Part shown: positions 1 to 9,866 of the stretch, one piece after another
Position numbering within the stretch: the first letter of the stretch is position 1
How the letters are laid out: each line of letters opens with the position of its first letter
From: Actinomyces sp. oral taxon 897
GTDB taxonomy: Bacteria; Actinomycetota; Actinomycetes; Actinomycetales; Actinomycetaceae
Assembly: GCF_002999235.1 (NCBI RefSeq)
Contig: NZ_CP027236.1
Span: 3,038,001-3,102,000, forward strand
DNA length: 64,000 bases
Direction of reading: 5' to 3'
Translations under genes and position numbers: made by a program
The notes under the pieces: model-generated
What the model was told of the DNA's origin: nothing
The model's input: only the letters and a program-made list of their open reading frames with translations
Databases searched by the model: none

Positions 1-1132
1 GGTGGGCCAGGGCGACGGCCGAGACAATGGCCAGGCCCAGGCCGTGGCCCGACCCGCGGGTCCGCCCCCGGCCCTCCCCGCGCACGAAGGGTTCGCGCAG
101 GGAGTCCAGCTTGTCGGCGGGCACTACCGGGCCGTCGTTGCGGATGCTCAGGCGGACGGCGTCCGCCTCCTGGGACAGGGCGACCTCGACCCGGCCAGCG
201 GGGATGTTGTAGCGCACCGCGTTGCGCAGCAGGTTGGAGACGGCCTGGCGCAGCAGCACCGGGTCGCCGTGGAGGACGGCGGCGCCCAGGTGGTGGTGCA
301 CGCTCACGTCGTGCTCGTCGGCCTGGGGGGCGAGCGCCGCCAGCTCGGCGAGCACCACGGCCTCCAGGTCCACCTCCTCGTGGGCCAGGTTCCCGGACTG
401 GGCGTCGGCCAGGTCCAGCAGGGCGTCGATCGTCTCCACGTTGGCGCGGTTGGTCCTCCACACGCGCCTCATGAGGGCCCGCAGGTCCTCCACCGAGGCG
501 TCGGGGTCGGCCAGGGCCACGTCGATCATGGTCTGGGTGGTGGCCAGGGGCGTGCGCAGCTCGTGGGAGGCGTTGGCGGCGAACCGGCGGTGCGCGGCGA
601 AGGAGCGCTCCAGGGAGTCCAGCATGCGGTCAAAGGTGTCCGCCAGGTCGTGGATCTCGTCACGCGGCCCGGACAGGGCCAGGCGCTGGCTGAGGTCGCC
701 CGAGGCGGCACGGTTGGCCACGGCGTTCATGGAGGACAGCGGCCGCAGCATACGGCCGGCCAGCACCCAGCCCACCGTCCCCGAGACGACCGCCAGCAGC
801 ACCAGGGCCACGACGGCCGAGCGCAGCACGCTGGTCAGCAGGTCGAGCAGGTTGGTGTCCACCCGGGTCGCCTCGCTGGGGACCTTGATCTGCATGCCCG
901 ACGTCGGGGCGGTGCCCGCGCCCTGGGCGGGCAGGTCGAACTGGATATTGAAGGTGACCAGGCGGGTGTAGAGGTAGACCATGGCAATGAGCACGGTCCC
1001 CGAGGTGGTCACCAGGCCGGCGTAGGTCAGGGTCAGGCGCATGCGGATCCCCAGGCGGCGCGGCCGGTGCAGCCCGGCGTCGGGCTGGGTGCGCCCGGTG
1101 CGTCGGCGCGTCGTGGCCCCGGAGTCCCTCAC
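1..1132 (-). CDS. Two-component sensor histidine kinase (3' end beyond window)
   Basis: Membrane sensor kinase that would phosphorylate the response regulator encoded just upstream. Translating from a GTG at 1132 gives 377 visible residues: a basic N-terminus, a membrane segment near residues 33-55, a short extracytoplasmic loop, a second membrane segment near 102-125, a HAMP-like linker, and a HisKA domain with the phospho-acceptor motif NASHELRTPL (His190). The HATPase domain shows an N-box (NLLRNAVRYN) and a G2 box (GHGLGLAIV) close to the window edge, so only the last residues are missing. The GTG overlaps the TGA of the regulator gene by four bases (GTGA), so the two are co-transcribed and probably translationally coupled. 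Loop length and the divergent efflux cassette suggest envelope or antimicrobial stress sensing; the ligand is unknown. Confidence 0.9.
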   Translation of the reverse strand, partial: MRDSGATTRRRTGRTQPDAGLHRPRRLGIRMRLTLTYAGLVTTSGTVLIAMVYLYTRLVTFNIQFDLPAQGAGTAPTSGMQIKVPSEATRVDTNLLDLLTSVLRSAVVALVLLAVVSGTVGWVLAGRMLRPLSSMNAVANRAASGDLSQRLALSGPRDEIHDLADTFDRMLDSLERSFAAHRRFAANASHELRTPLATTQTMIDVALADPDASVEDLRALMRRVWRTNRANVETIDALLDLADAQSGNLAHEEVDLEAVVLAELAALAPQADEHDVSVHHHLGAAVLHGDPVLLRQAVSNLLRNAVRYNIPAGRVEVALSQEADAVRLSIRNDGPVVPADKLDSLREPFVRGEGRGRTRGSGHGLGLAIVSAVALAH

Positions 1133-1788
1133 GCGCTGAACCTGTAGCCGGCACCGGGGACCGTCTGGATCACCCAGGGCTCACCGAGCTTGCGGCGCAG
1201 GTGGGAGATGGTCACCCGGGTGGAGTTGGTGAACGGGTCGGCGTTGGCGTCCCAGGCCTTCTCCAGCAGGGTCTCGGCGCTGAGGACCCCGCCGTCGGCC
1301 TCCATGAGCACCTGGAGGACGGCGAACTCCTTGGGGCTGAGCCGGACGAACCGCCCGTTGCGGTACACCTCCCGCCTGAAGGGGTCCAGGCGCACCCCGT
1401 GGGCCTCGATCACCGGGGTCCGGGCGGGCTGGCTGCGCCGCCCCAGGGCCCGCAGCCGGGCCACCAGCTCAGGGAACTCGAAGGGCTTGGTCAGGTAGTC
1501 GTCCGCCCCCAGCTCGAAGCCGTCCACACGGGCGTCCAGGGTCCGGGAGGCAGTGAGCATGAGCACTCGCGTATGGGGATAATCACGTACTATGGTGCGG
1601 CACACCTCGTCGCCGTGGACGACCGGCAGATCCCGGTCCAGCACCACGATGTCGTAGTCGTTGGTGGTGATCTGCTCCAGGGCGCTGGCCCCGTCCCCCA
1701 CGGTGTCCACCGCCATCGCCTCGCGCCGCAGCCCGGTGGCGATCGCCTCGGCAAGGTACTCCTCATCCTCCACGACCAGCACCCGCAC
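1129..1788 (-). CDS. OmpR/PhoB-family response regulator
   Basis: DNA-binding partner of the adjacent histidine kinase; 219 residues. Receiver domain at residues 1-115 with the acidic pocket E7/D8, phospho-acceptor Asp51 (VVLDRDLP) and conserved Lys101 (YLTKPFEFP). The C-terminal winged helix (about 125-219) has the usual RLSPKEFAVLQVL and RVTISHLRRKLG motifs and ends in GYRF. The GTG at 1788 was chosen because it gives a canonical receiver start (VRVLVVEDEE) and follows an AAGGGGG ribosome binding site. The frame stays open to 1977, but that extension has no homology-like character and would fill the divergent promoter region. It probably controls the divergent lipoprotein/ABC cassette and itself. 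Confidence 0.92.
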   Translation of the reverse strand: MRVLVVEDEEYLAEAIATGLRREAMAVDTVGDGASALEQITTNDYDIVVLDRDLPVVHGDEVCRTIVRDYPHTRVLMLTASRTLDARVDGFELGADDYLTKPFEFPELVARLRALGRRSQPARTPVIEAHGVRLDPFRREVYRNGRFVRLSPKEFAVLQVLMEADGGVLSAETLLEKAWDANADPFTNSTRVTISHLRRKLGEPWVIQTVPGAGYRFSA

Positions 1789-1982
1789 GCCCTCGTCCCC
1801 CTTGCTGCCACAGGCCCGAGGCCGTCCCGGACCGTCCGGGAAGGATACACCCTGGACCTCGACGATGTTGCTGAAACATAAGCGAATTCCTGAACGCTCC
1901 GGCAACACCGGCTCCGGTTGCCTGGTGCCCGACACCAGGGGGTGCGTCCGCGCCCCACCGGATTCTGAGAGGAACACACACT
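1789..1982. promoter_or_regulatory. Divergent promoter region between two-component system and efflux cassette
   Basis: This 194-bp gap separates two divergently transcribed operons and must hold both promoters. It is locally less GC-rich (around 1866-1890). It contains two adjacent inverted repeats: GGCAAC at 1901-1906 pairing with GTTGCC at 1917-1922, and CCTGGTG at 1921-1927 pairing with CACCAGG at 1933-1939. They could be operator sites for the OmpR-type regulator or a leader hairpin of the lipoprotein mRNA. No hexamers were clear enough to place the start sites. Confidence 0.45.
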
Positions 1983-2447
1983 GTGAAGAAGACCCAGGGC
2001 ACCAAGGTCGTGGCTCTCCTGGCCTCCGCGGTCTGCGCCGTCGGCCTGCTGGCCGGCTGCTCGGACTCCTCGGACAAGGCCTCCGGCCAGGCCTCGGCGT
2101 CGGCCACCGTCAAGGCCGATGAGTACCTGCTCAAGATCGCCCAGTGCATGCGGGACAAGGGCGTGGACGTCCCCGACCCTGACAGCACCGGCAGCATCAG
2201 TATCCCCGACGGCTCCGAGTCGGTGGCCAGGGAGTGCGAGAAGACGGTCGGCCTGCCCGGTGGCGACGGCGGCAACGACCTGGCCCAGCCCGGGGTCCAG
2301 GACGAGCTGGTCAAGGCCGCACAGTGCCTGCGCAAGGAGGGCTACGACGTGCCCGACCCCAGCGCCGGCCAGGGGATCCAGCTCAACGGCAACATCCCCC
2401 AGGCCACCATGCAGAAGTGCTTCTCCTCCCTGAACGGGGGCAAGTGA
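1983..2447 (+). CDS. Small secreted lipoprotein of the efflux cassette
   Basis: 154-residue predicted lipoprotein. The N-terminus is a type II signal peptide: MKK, a hydrophobic stretch and a lipobox LLAGC, so Cys at about residue 26 would be lipidated. The mature part holds two copies of a short motif, QC(M/L)R(D/E)xGxxVPDP, each followed by a distal Cys (AREC, MQKC), which suggests an internal duplication with paired cysteines. The GTG start at 1983 follows GAGAGGAA. Its stop overlaps the next start (TGATG). Proteins with this motif often sit beside peptidoglycan-binding/HlyD-type adaptors in Actinobacteria, but their biochemical role is unknown to me. Confidence 0.85.
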   Translation: MKKTQGTKVVALLASAVCAVGLLAGCSDSSDKASGQASASATVKADEYLLKIAQCMRDKGVDVPDPDSTGSISIPDGSESVARECEKTVGLPGGDGGNDLAQPGVQDELVKAAQCLRKEGYDVPDPSAGQGIQLNGNIPQATMQKCFSSLNGGK

Positions 2448-3636
2448 TGAGGCTGCGCAGGAAGCACGGAGCGACCCCGGAAGCACACCACAGAACAGGT
2501 ACCAAGATGGATGAGATCACCGCCTCCTCGCTGGAGGACGACGGCGCCGTGGCCCTGGCCCGCCCCACCTCACGCCGCTCCTTCCTGGCCGTCGGGGCCG
2601 CTGCCGTCCTGGCCGCGGGCGCGGGAGCCACCGTCTTCGTGACCCAGGCAGGCCCGTTCGCCGCCAAGCAGGCTCCTACGACGGCGGCCTTCACCGGTGC
2701 CACGGACACCATCACCCGCGGCACCCTCCAGGGGGAGACCACCGTGTCGGGGACCCTGCGCTTCTCCGACGCCCACAAGCTCAAGGCGGGCTTTGATGGC
2801 ATCCTCATCCAGCTGCCCGCCTCCGGCACCGTCCTGACACAGGGCGACGTGCTCTACCGCACCGGTGACCGCGTCGCCTACCTCATGCACGGCTCCCTGC
2901 CGGCCTGGAGGACCTTCGAGATCGGCATGGAGCGGGGCGAGGACGTCCGCCAGCTGGAGACCCTCCTGAAGGGCATGGGCTACTTCGACTACGAGCCCGA
3001 CGACCGCTTCACCTGGGCCACCACCAGCGCCATCGTCAAGTGGCAGAAGGACGTCGGCCTGGCCCGCACCGGGACCATCCCCCTGGGCCAGATGGTCTTC
3101 TCCTCCGGGGACCTGCGCGTGGGCTCGGTCGCGGCACGGGTCGGGGACCGCGTGGCCGACGGCACCGACCTCTACGACGTCACCAGCACCACCCAGGTCA
3201 TTGACGCCAACGTCAAGCTCGGCGACCAGAAGCTCGCCGTCGTCGGCTCGACCGTCACCGTCAAGCTGCCCGACGCCACCACCACCCCCGGCACCATCAC
3301 GGCCGTGGGCACCCCCACCGAGAAGTCCACCGGCTCGAGCGAGACCAAGGAGCGGGTCATCCCCATTACGATCACCCTCACCGACGCCTCCGCCGCCGCC
3401 AACTTCCAGGAGGCCTCGGTCACCGTGGCCCTGCCCAGCGAGAAGCGCGAGAACGTGCTCTCGGTACCGGTGGGGGCGCTCCTGGCCCTGAGCCCCGACC
3501 AGTACGGCGTCGAGGTCGTGGAGGACGACGGGACCACCCGCAAGGTGCCCGTGACCCTCGGGCTGTTCGCCGGCGGACGTGTGGAGATCTCCGGGGAGGG
3601 CCTCTCCGAGGGCCAGCGAGTGGTGGTGCCGCAGAC

Positions 3637-3640
<4 letters not shown>
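2447..3640 (+). CDS. Peptidoglycan-binding, HlyD-like periplasmic adaptor of an ABC efflux system
   Basis: 397 residues. After a basic N-terminus comes TSRRSFLAVG (about 41-50) and a hydrophobic stretch, which fits a twin-arginine-like signal or a membrane anchor. A PG_binding_1 segment follows (EDVRQLETLLKGMGY ... IVKWQKDVGL), then a lipoyl/beta-barrel adaptor region ending in the typical VPVGALL and GRVEISGEGL motifs of RND/MacA-type adaptors. I chose the ATG at 2447, which overlaps the lipoprotein stop and has GGGGG upstream; an ATG at 2507 (MDEITASS) is a reasonable alternative giving 377 residues. It overlaps the ATPase gene by four bases. It should link the MacB-like permease to the cell wall. 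Confidence 0.86.
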
Positions 3641-4324
<684 letters not shown>

Positions 4325-4350
<26 letters not shown>

Positions 4351-5596
4351 CAAGGGGAAGGAGTCCACGGCGGCCCAGCGGGCGGCGTCGGCCCGACGCC
4401 GGGGCGGGGCGCTGCGGCGCTCGCGGCTGCGGCTGGGGGACGTGCTGCGCCTGGGGGCCACCGGCATCAGGGCCCGGCCCACCCGCGCCTTCCTGTCCGC
4501 CCTGGGGATCGCCATCGGCATTGCCGCCATGATCGCGGTGGTGGGGATCTCCGCCTCCAGCCGGGCCCAGCTCTCCGCCCAGCTGGACTCCCTGGGCACC
4601 AACCTGCTGACGGCCAGCGCAGGGCAGGACCTGTTCGGCAACAAGAGCTCCCTGCCCGAGGACTCCGTGGGCAAGGTGCGTCTCATTAACCAGGTGGAGC
4701 AGGCCTCCAGCACCGGGCTGATCAAGAACTCCCTGGTGTACCGCACCCCGCTCATTGACAAGAACGCCTCCGGGGGCCTGTCCACCATGGTGGCCGACCA
4801 GTCGCTCCTGGACGTCGTGGCGGGCGAGGTGGACAAGGGGACGTGGCTCAACCAGGCCACCAGCCAGTACCCGGCCACCGTGCTCGGTGCCGCCGCCGCC
4901 CAGCGCCTGGGCGTGGTCTCGCCGGGGACGCAGGTGTGGATCGGCGGGAAGTGGTTCACCGTCGTGGGCATCCTCAAGCCGGTGGTCCTGGCCCCCGACC
5001 TGGACTCGGCCGCACTGGTCGGCAAGCAGGCGGCCACCTCGCTGCTGGGCTACGACTCCAAGCCGACCACCGTGTACACGCGCATCCAGGACAAGTCGGT
5101 GGCCTCCGTGCGCGACCTCCTGGCGCCGTCGATCTCACCGCAGGCCCCTAACGAGGTCAAGGTCTCGCGTCCCTCCGACGCGCTGGAGGCCAAGAACGCC
5201 GCCGACAAGGCCTTTACCACCCTGCTGCTGGGGGTGGGCTCGATCGCCCTGCTCGTGGGCGGTATCGGGGTGGCCAACACCATGATCATCTCGGTGCTGG
5301 AGCGCCGGCGGGAGATCGGCCTGCGCCGCTCCCTGGGGGCGATGCGCCGCCACATCCTGGTGCAGTTCATGAGTGAGGCGCTGCTGCTGGCCTCCCTGGG
5401 AGGGGCCCTGGGCTGCGTCATCGGCATCGGGGTGACGGCCGGGATGTCGGCCGCCAACGACTGGCCGTTGACCGTGCCCGTGATAGCCGTCGCGGGGGGC
5501 CTGGGGGTGACGATCGTCATTGGTGCCCTGGCCGGGGTGTACCCGGCGGTGCGGGCCTCGCGTACCCCGCCCACCGCGGCGCTCAACGCCCAGTAG
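4325..5596 (+). CDS. MacB/FtsX-like ABC transporter permease
   Basis: 423-residue membrane subunit. After a basic cytoplasmic N-terminus, a first membrane helix lies near residues 55-80 ([17 protein letters not shown]). A large extracytoplasmic MacB periplasmic-core-like domain follows (about 80-290), then three C-terminal helices with FtsX features ([28 protein letters not shown]). The ATG at 4325 lies inside the ATPase gene, so the coding regions overlap by 26 bp; a start inside the overlap keeps the full N-terminus. It closes a lipoprotein-adaptor-ATPase-permease operon that could export an antimicrobial or a lipid-linked substrate under control of the divergent two-component system. Confidence 0.92.
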
Positions 5597-6010
5597 GGCA
5601 GGGGCGTCGGAGCCGGTAGCGTCCTGGGGCTGGCAGCAGGTGGTGGATCCCAGGACCAGGTGGTGGGGCGTGGGGCCGGGACCGGGCCGGTGGGGCCCGG
5701 GACCGAGGTGGTGGGTTGGCCCCAGGTGGCGCCGGGCAGCGCGCGGGGTCCCGTACTGTGGGTGGTACGGGGCCCCGCCGTCGTGCTCCCCAGCCCCGCC
5801 CCTCCCGCCCACCCCATACCGTGAGAACGGTACTTATTGGTCGTGAGAACGGTACTTGTTCATCGTGAGAACGGTACTTGTTGCTCACGAGAACGGGGGC
5901 GTGCCCGCTGGCGCTGACTGGTGGCGGCCCACCTGCTGGCCCGGGCCAGTTTGGCCGGGCTGCTCGGCGGCGGGGAGGGGGCGTGGCAGTACCCTGCCCG
6001 CCCGGTCCAG
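5597..6010. other. Convergent intergenic region, no gene seen
   Basis: A 414-bp gap between the ends of the efflux permease (plus strand) and the lactate permease (minus strand). The first half is G-rich and low in complexity (repeated GGTGG and GGGCC runs). The second half contains the tandem 22-bp repeats annotated separately. Short open frames here have no ribosome binding site and no recognisable product. Confidence 0.6.
5820..5897. repeat. Tandem 22-bp direct repeats, three units plus a partial
   Basis: Units start at 5820, 5842 and 5864. The core CGTGAGAACGGTACTT is identical in all three, followed by a variable 6-bp end (ATTGGT, GTTCAT, GTTGCT). A degenerate fourth copy (CACGAGAACGGG) begins at 5886. 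A repeat of exactly two helical turns is what one expects of a multimeric protein-binding site, but it lies between two gene ends, not at a promoter. It could be a terminator-region or structural element, or the scar of a former mobile element. Confidence 0.8.
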
Positions 6011-7714
6011 TTACGGCAGGTAGTTGCCCAGCCAGCCCTGGGAGGCGACCAGGACCAGGCTGCACAGGGCCAGCAGCAGGCCGAGGGAGTACGGGGCGGC
6101 CCGGCGCAGCAGCTCGGCGTCCTGCCCCGGGGCGTCCACGGCGGTGGTGGCAATGGCCAGGTTCTGTGGGGAGACGACCTTGCCGATGCCGCCGCCGATG
6201 GTGTTGGCCGCCAGGAGCACATTGGGGTCGAGCCCGGCCCCGGCGGCCGCCGTCGCCTGGAGGTTGGCGAACAGGGCGCCCGCGCTCGTGGCCGACCCGG
6301 CCACCGCCGTCCCGATCCACCCCAGGACCGGGGAGAGGAAGGCGTAGGCGGCGCCCGTGGCCGCCAGGGCCGCACCGATGGCGCTGGTCTGACCGGAGAA
6401 GTTCATGACGTAGGCCAGCGCCATGACGCTGACAATGGTCAGTACCGCCAGGCGCAGGTTGTAGCAGGTACTGGCCAGGGTCCGCAGCCCTTGTCCCAGG
6501 CTCATCTCGAACCTCCCGGGCACCGAGCGTGCCGCGTACACCACGGTGACGACCACCCCGGTGGCAAAGATCCAGGTGCCCGGGTTGGACAGGATCTGGA
6601 GGGTGTAGACCGCGCTGGCGGAGGGCTCGCCCCCGGCGTTGAGCAGGTCGCCGTAGACGCCGGGCCACCGGATCTTGACGTCCGTGCCGCTGAGGACCTG
6701 GCTGAGGTCGAACCCCACCTTCCACAGCTTGGTGACGGCGATCATGGCCACCACCAGCACGTAGGGCAGCAGGGCCAGGACCACGCGCTCGGGGGTGGGC
6801 ACGTCCGCGGCGTCCACCTGGGAGCGGTACTCCCGGGGCGTGGTCGGGGTCCACACCAGCAGGAAGACGTAGCTGGCGGCCAGGCCCAGCAGGGAGGCCA
6901 GCACCGCGGTGAGCTCGTAGGAGACCGACGGCGTCACGAAGTGCCCGGCCCCCGTGGCCAGGCCCGACACCACCGCCAGCGGCCACAGCTGCCTCACGCC
7001 GCGCAGGCCGTCGAGGACGAACAGCAGCACCAGCGGGATAAAGGCGCAGAAGACCCAGGTCAGGTGCCCCATGGTGGCCGCGACCGTCACCGGCTCGGCC
7101 CCGCCGAGCCTGGCGGCGGTGGTGACGGGGATGGACATGGCGCCGAAGCCCACGTTGATCGCGTTGCCCACCATGACCACGACGGCGGACTTGATCCTGG
7201 GCAGCCCCAGGGCCGCGACCATGGCGGCGGCGATCGCCACCGGCGCCCCGAAGCCGGCCAGCCCCTCCAGCAGGCCGCAGAAGGAGAAGGCCACTATGAG
7301 GGCCTGGGCGCGCACGTCGCCCTTGCCGATCACGTTGAACACCGCCCGCAGGTCGGCGCTGCGTCCGGAGACGTCGGTGAGGTTGTACAGCCACACCGCC
7401 GCGACAATGATGTAGACGATCGGGACCAGGCCCATGACGGCGCCCTGGGCCCCGCTCATGACGGTCATGCCCACCGGCATGTGGAACAGGGCCACCGCCA
7501 GGAGTGCGGCCAGGCCCAGGCTGACCAGGGAGCACCAGTGCGTCTTGAGCTTGACCACCCCCATGAGCACGAAGAAGGCCACCAGGGGGGCCAGGCCCAC
7601 CAGGGCGGTGAGGTAGACGTTCCCGCCGACGGCGGTCGTGGAGGGGGTGAAGGAGGTGGCGGGGGCCGTCAGGGCCAGCAACGGTGTCAACGGCGTCATC
7701 GGCGTCAGAGGCAT
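6011..7714 (-). CDS. lldP: L-lactate permease (LctP/LldP family)
   Basis: 567-residue polytopic proton/lactate symporter; the family normally has 12-14 membrane helices in about 530-590 residues. Recognition rests on the family motif GLLEGLAGFGAPVAIAAAMV, on MSIPVTTAARLGG, and on the C-terminal SGQTSAIGAALAATG and ANTIGGGIGKVVSPQNLAI segments. The ATG at 7714 was kept; the first 20 residues are Pro/Thr-rich and a later start is possible. A possible minus-strand -10 box TACACT lies at 7774-7769, 55 bp upstream of the ATG. It stands alone, with no lactate dehydrogenase nearby, and is divergent from marC. Lactate uptake would feed electrons to the menaquinone pool also used by the complex I encoded downstream. 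Confidence 0.9.
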   Translation of the reverse strand: MPLTPMTPLTPLLALTAPATSFTPSTTAVGGNVYLTALVGLAPLVAFFVLMGVVKLKTHWCSLVSLGLAALLAVALFHMPVGMTVMSGAQGAVMGLVPIVYIIVAAVWLYNLTDVSGRSADLRAVFNVIGKGDVRAQALIVAFSFCGLLEGLAGFGAPVAIAAAMVAALGLPRIKSAVVVMVGNAINVGFGAMSIPVTTAARLGGAEPVTVAATMGHLTWVFCAFIPLVLLFVLDGLRGVRQLWPLAVVSGLATGAGHFVTPSVSYELTAVLASLLGLAASYVFLLVWTPTTPREYRSQVDAADVPTPERVVLALLPYVLVVAMIAVTKLWKVGFDLSQVLSGTDVKIRWPGVYGDLLNAGGEPSASAVYTLQILSNPGTWIFATGVVVTVVYAARSVPGRFEMSLGQGLRTLASTCYNLRLAVLTIVSVMALAYVMNFSGQTSAIGAALAATGAAYAFLSPVLGWIGTAVAGSATSAGALFANLQATAAAGAGLDPNVLLAANTIGGGIGKVVSPQNLAIATTAVDAPGQDAELLRRAAPYSLGLLLALCSLVLVASQGWLGNYLP

Positions 7715-7962
7715 GGGTCAGGGGCGTCCTTGCTCAGCGGGTCGAGTGTGCGAGGCACATCATGACACAGTGTAAGCACGTCTGCCGACGCGGTGGGGCC
7801 GGGGCGGGCGTCCGGAGCGGCCGGCGGTCCCGCCGTGGCCGTGGGCGCCGTCGTGCCCGACCCGGGCGGGTACGCTCGGGCGGGTCCGGGACGGCGTGTG
7901 AGTCCCTATTTCTCATTGCGGGGACACGGTGCCGGGTGCGGGAAAGTGGGACCATCGGAGGT

Positions 7963-8604
7963 ATGGACGTTGCTCTTCTGGTCAAGGCCCTGACGGCCTT
8001 CTTCGCGATTATGAACCCCTTTGTGAACCTGCCGCTCTTCCTGAGCCTGACCGCCAACCAGGAGGCTGCCACCCAGCGTCGCACCGCTATGCGCGTGGTC
8101 ATGTTCTGCGCCATTATGTGCATTGTTATCCTCGGCACTGGGAGCGCTTTCCTGAAGATGTTCGGTGTGAGCGTGGACGACTTCCGGGTGGCCGGTGGTC
8201 TGGTACTCCTTATTATCTCCTTAGGTATGCTCTCCGGTAAGGGCTCCACCGCCCACGAGGGCACCAAGGGGGAGAAGCGGCAGCAGTCCGACCGTGCCGC
8301 TGCCAGCGACGTCGCCTTCTACCCCCTGACCTTCCCCATGCTCGTCGGGCCCGGCACGATCGCCACCATCATTGTCATGGACGCCCACGCCCAGGGGCTG
8401 GGCGGCCGGCTGACCGTGGGCCTGGCGCTGGCCGCCGTGCTCGTGCTCCTGGGCGTGGTGCTCTTCTTCTCCGCGCAGATCGGTCACCACATGTCCCTGA
8501 CCCTGCGCACGATCATGACCCGGCTCATGGGCATGATCCTGCTGTCCATTGCCGTGTCCATGATGGCGGCCGGCCTGACGACGCTCTTCCCGGGGTGGGT
8601 CTGA
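7963..8604 (+). CDS. MarC-family integral membrane protein, first tandem copy
   Basis: 213 residues, the usual MarC/UPF0056 length, with about six membrane helices. Diagnostic segments are the N-terminal LLVKALTAFFAIMNPF, FLKMFGVSVDDFRVAGGLVLL in the middle, FPMLVGPGTIATIIV, and the C-terminal RLMGMILLSIAVSMMAAGL. The ATG at 7963 gives the canonical MarC start, although the upstream GGAGG (7957-7961) is only one base away, an unusual spacing. The biochemical function of MarC is not established. A second, closely related copy follows 166 bp downstream on the same strand. Confidence 0.9.
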   Translation: MDVALLVKALTAFFAIMNPFVNLPLFLSLTANQEAATQRRTAMRVVMFCAIMCIVILGTGSAFLKMFGVSVDDFRVAGGLVLLIISLGMLSGKGSTAHEGTKGEKRQQSDRAAASDVAFYPLTFPMLVGPGTIATIIVMDAHAQGLGGRLTVGLALAAVLVLLGVVLFFSAQIGHHMSLTLRTIMTRLMGMILLSIAVSMMAAGLTTLFPGWV

Positions 8605-8770
8605 GACGGCCGGACAGCCGGACGGATGGCCCCGTCGGGTGCCGTGGTCGTTCCTGACGGAACGCGCGGTGCCTGACGGCGCCGGGCCGGTGGGGGCTGC
8701 TCGTGCACCCAGGGAGGTAGCGCGGGGCCAGCCCGTTGGGCCGGGCTGGCAGGCGCGATAATGAGTACTT

Positions 8771-9418
8771 GTGGATACCGCCCTTCTCATTAAGGCCTTC
8801 GGCGCCCTCTTCGCGATCATGAACCCCTTCGCGCACCTCCCCCTGTTCCTGTCCCTCACGACCGGGCGGAGCGTCGCCAGCCAGCGCCGCACCGCCCTGA
8901 GGATCGCCGGGTACTCCGCGGTCATCTGCGCGGTCTTCCTGGCGACAGGGACATCGGTCCTGCGCTTCTTCGGGGTCAGCGTGGACCACTTCCGGGTGGC
9001 CGGGGGACTGGTGCTGCTGACCATCGGCCTGTCCATGCTCTCGGGCGCCGGGTTCGCCGCCCACGAGGGCTCCCGGCGTGAGCGCAGCGAGCAGGAGGAG
9101 CACGCCCACGACCCGGCCTCCGACGTCTCCTTCTTCCCCATGGCCTTCCCCGTGGTGGTGGGGCCCGGGACGATCACCACGATCATTGTCATGGACGCGC
9201 AGGCCCAGGGGCTGGGCGGCCACGTGGCGGTGGTCGCCGCCATCGCCCTGGTCCTGGTCGTCCTGGCGGTGGTTCTCTTCTTTGCCGCGCAGATCGGGCA
9301 GCACCTGTCCCTGAGCCTGCGCATGGTCATGACCCGGCTCATGGGCATGATCCTGCTGTCCATTGCCGTGGCCATGATGGCCTCGGGGCTGACCGTCCTC
9401 TTCCCGGGGATCGCCTGA
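8771..9418 (+). CDS. MarC-family integral membrane protein, second tandem copy
   Basis: 215 residues, clearly a paralogue of the gene at 7963. Most of the protein aligns without gaps, including LLIKAFGALFAIMNPF, the FGVSVDHFRVAGGLVLL region, VVGPGTITTIIVMDAQAQGLGG, and an almost identical C-terminus. The hydrophilic loop near residues 95-115 (HEGSRRERSEQEEHAHD) differs in charge and length from copy one. The GTG at 8771 is chosen by alignment with the paralogue; no strong ribosome binding site is visible. It looks like a local gene duplication followed by loop divergence; function unknown. Confidence 0.88.
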   Translation: MDTALLIKAFGALFAIMNPFAHLPLFLSLTTGRSVASQRRTALRIAGYSAVICAVFLATGTSVLRFFGVSVDHFRVAGGLVLLTIGLSMLSGAGFAAHEGSRRERSEQEEHAHDPASDVSFFPMAFPVVVGPGTITTIIVMDAQAQGLGGHVAVVAAIALVLVVLAVVLFFAAQIGQHLSLSLRMVMTRLMGMILLSIAVAMMASGLTVLFPGIA

Positions 9419-9866
9419 GGGTCCCATCTGGCGGGCGGCGCGCGGCGGTCAGTGGGCCGGGGGTGCCCTATATGCGGTGCGGCAGGCGGTGGTAGGTAGG
9501 CGGTGGCGGGCAGCCAGTGGGCCGGGAGCGCGACTCCCAGAAGCGCACCGCCCAGGAGGAGCGAGGCAGCCAGCGGGCTGGCGACCCACCGGGGGACGGC
9601 CCGCCCGGGGAAGGCGACCCCACCCCGTGCCGCCTCCTGACCGCAGGCAAATTAGGTGAGGCAGACGCTTCCTAAATACCGTACCTCCGCTTAGTGCCGT
9701 TCTACGGCGCCCGCAGGCCTTACACTGACAGGACAGTCAAAACCAGGCGCAGGACGCCCTTGGTCAGGCCCCGGTGAGGCCCTGGGTACAGTCGCCGCAG
9801 GACCCCGCGCCCCGGAGGCCCTGACCGCGCAGCTGCGGCTCAACACAATGACTTAAGGAGGTGCCT
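9419..9866 (+). promoter_or_regulatory. Upstream region of the complex I operon with a possible DtxR/IdeR half-site
   Basis: No gene is visible in these 448 bp. The first half is GC-rich and repetitive. At 9652-9662, TTAGGTGAGGC matches one half of the DtxR/IdeR iron box (TWAGGTWAGSC), but the second half is poor. It sits in the most AT-rich part of the gap. A TANNNT-type -10 hexamer, TACACT, occurs at 9721-9726 without a convincing -35. A near-perfect Shine-Dalgarno AAGGAGG at 9855-9861 precedes the GTG start at 9867. An iron input to an operon encoding many Fe-S clusters would make sense, but this is inference. Confidence 0.4.

Noticed and set aside
2..1147. Long plus-strand open frame antisense to the histidine kinase
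   Set aside because: High-GC shadow frame with Gly/His/Gln-biased composition; the opposite strand has clear kinase motifs.
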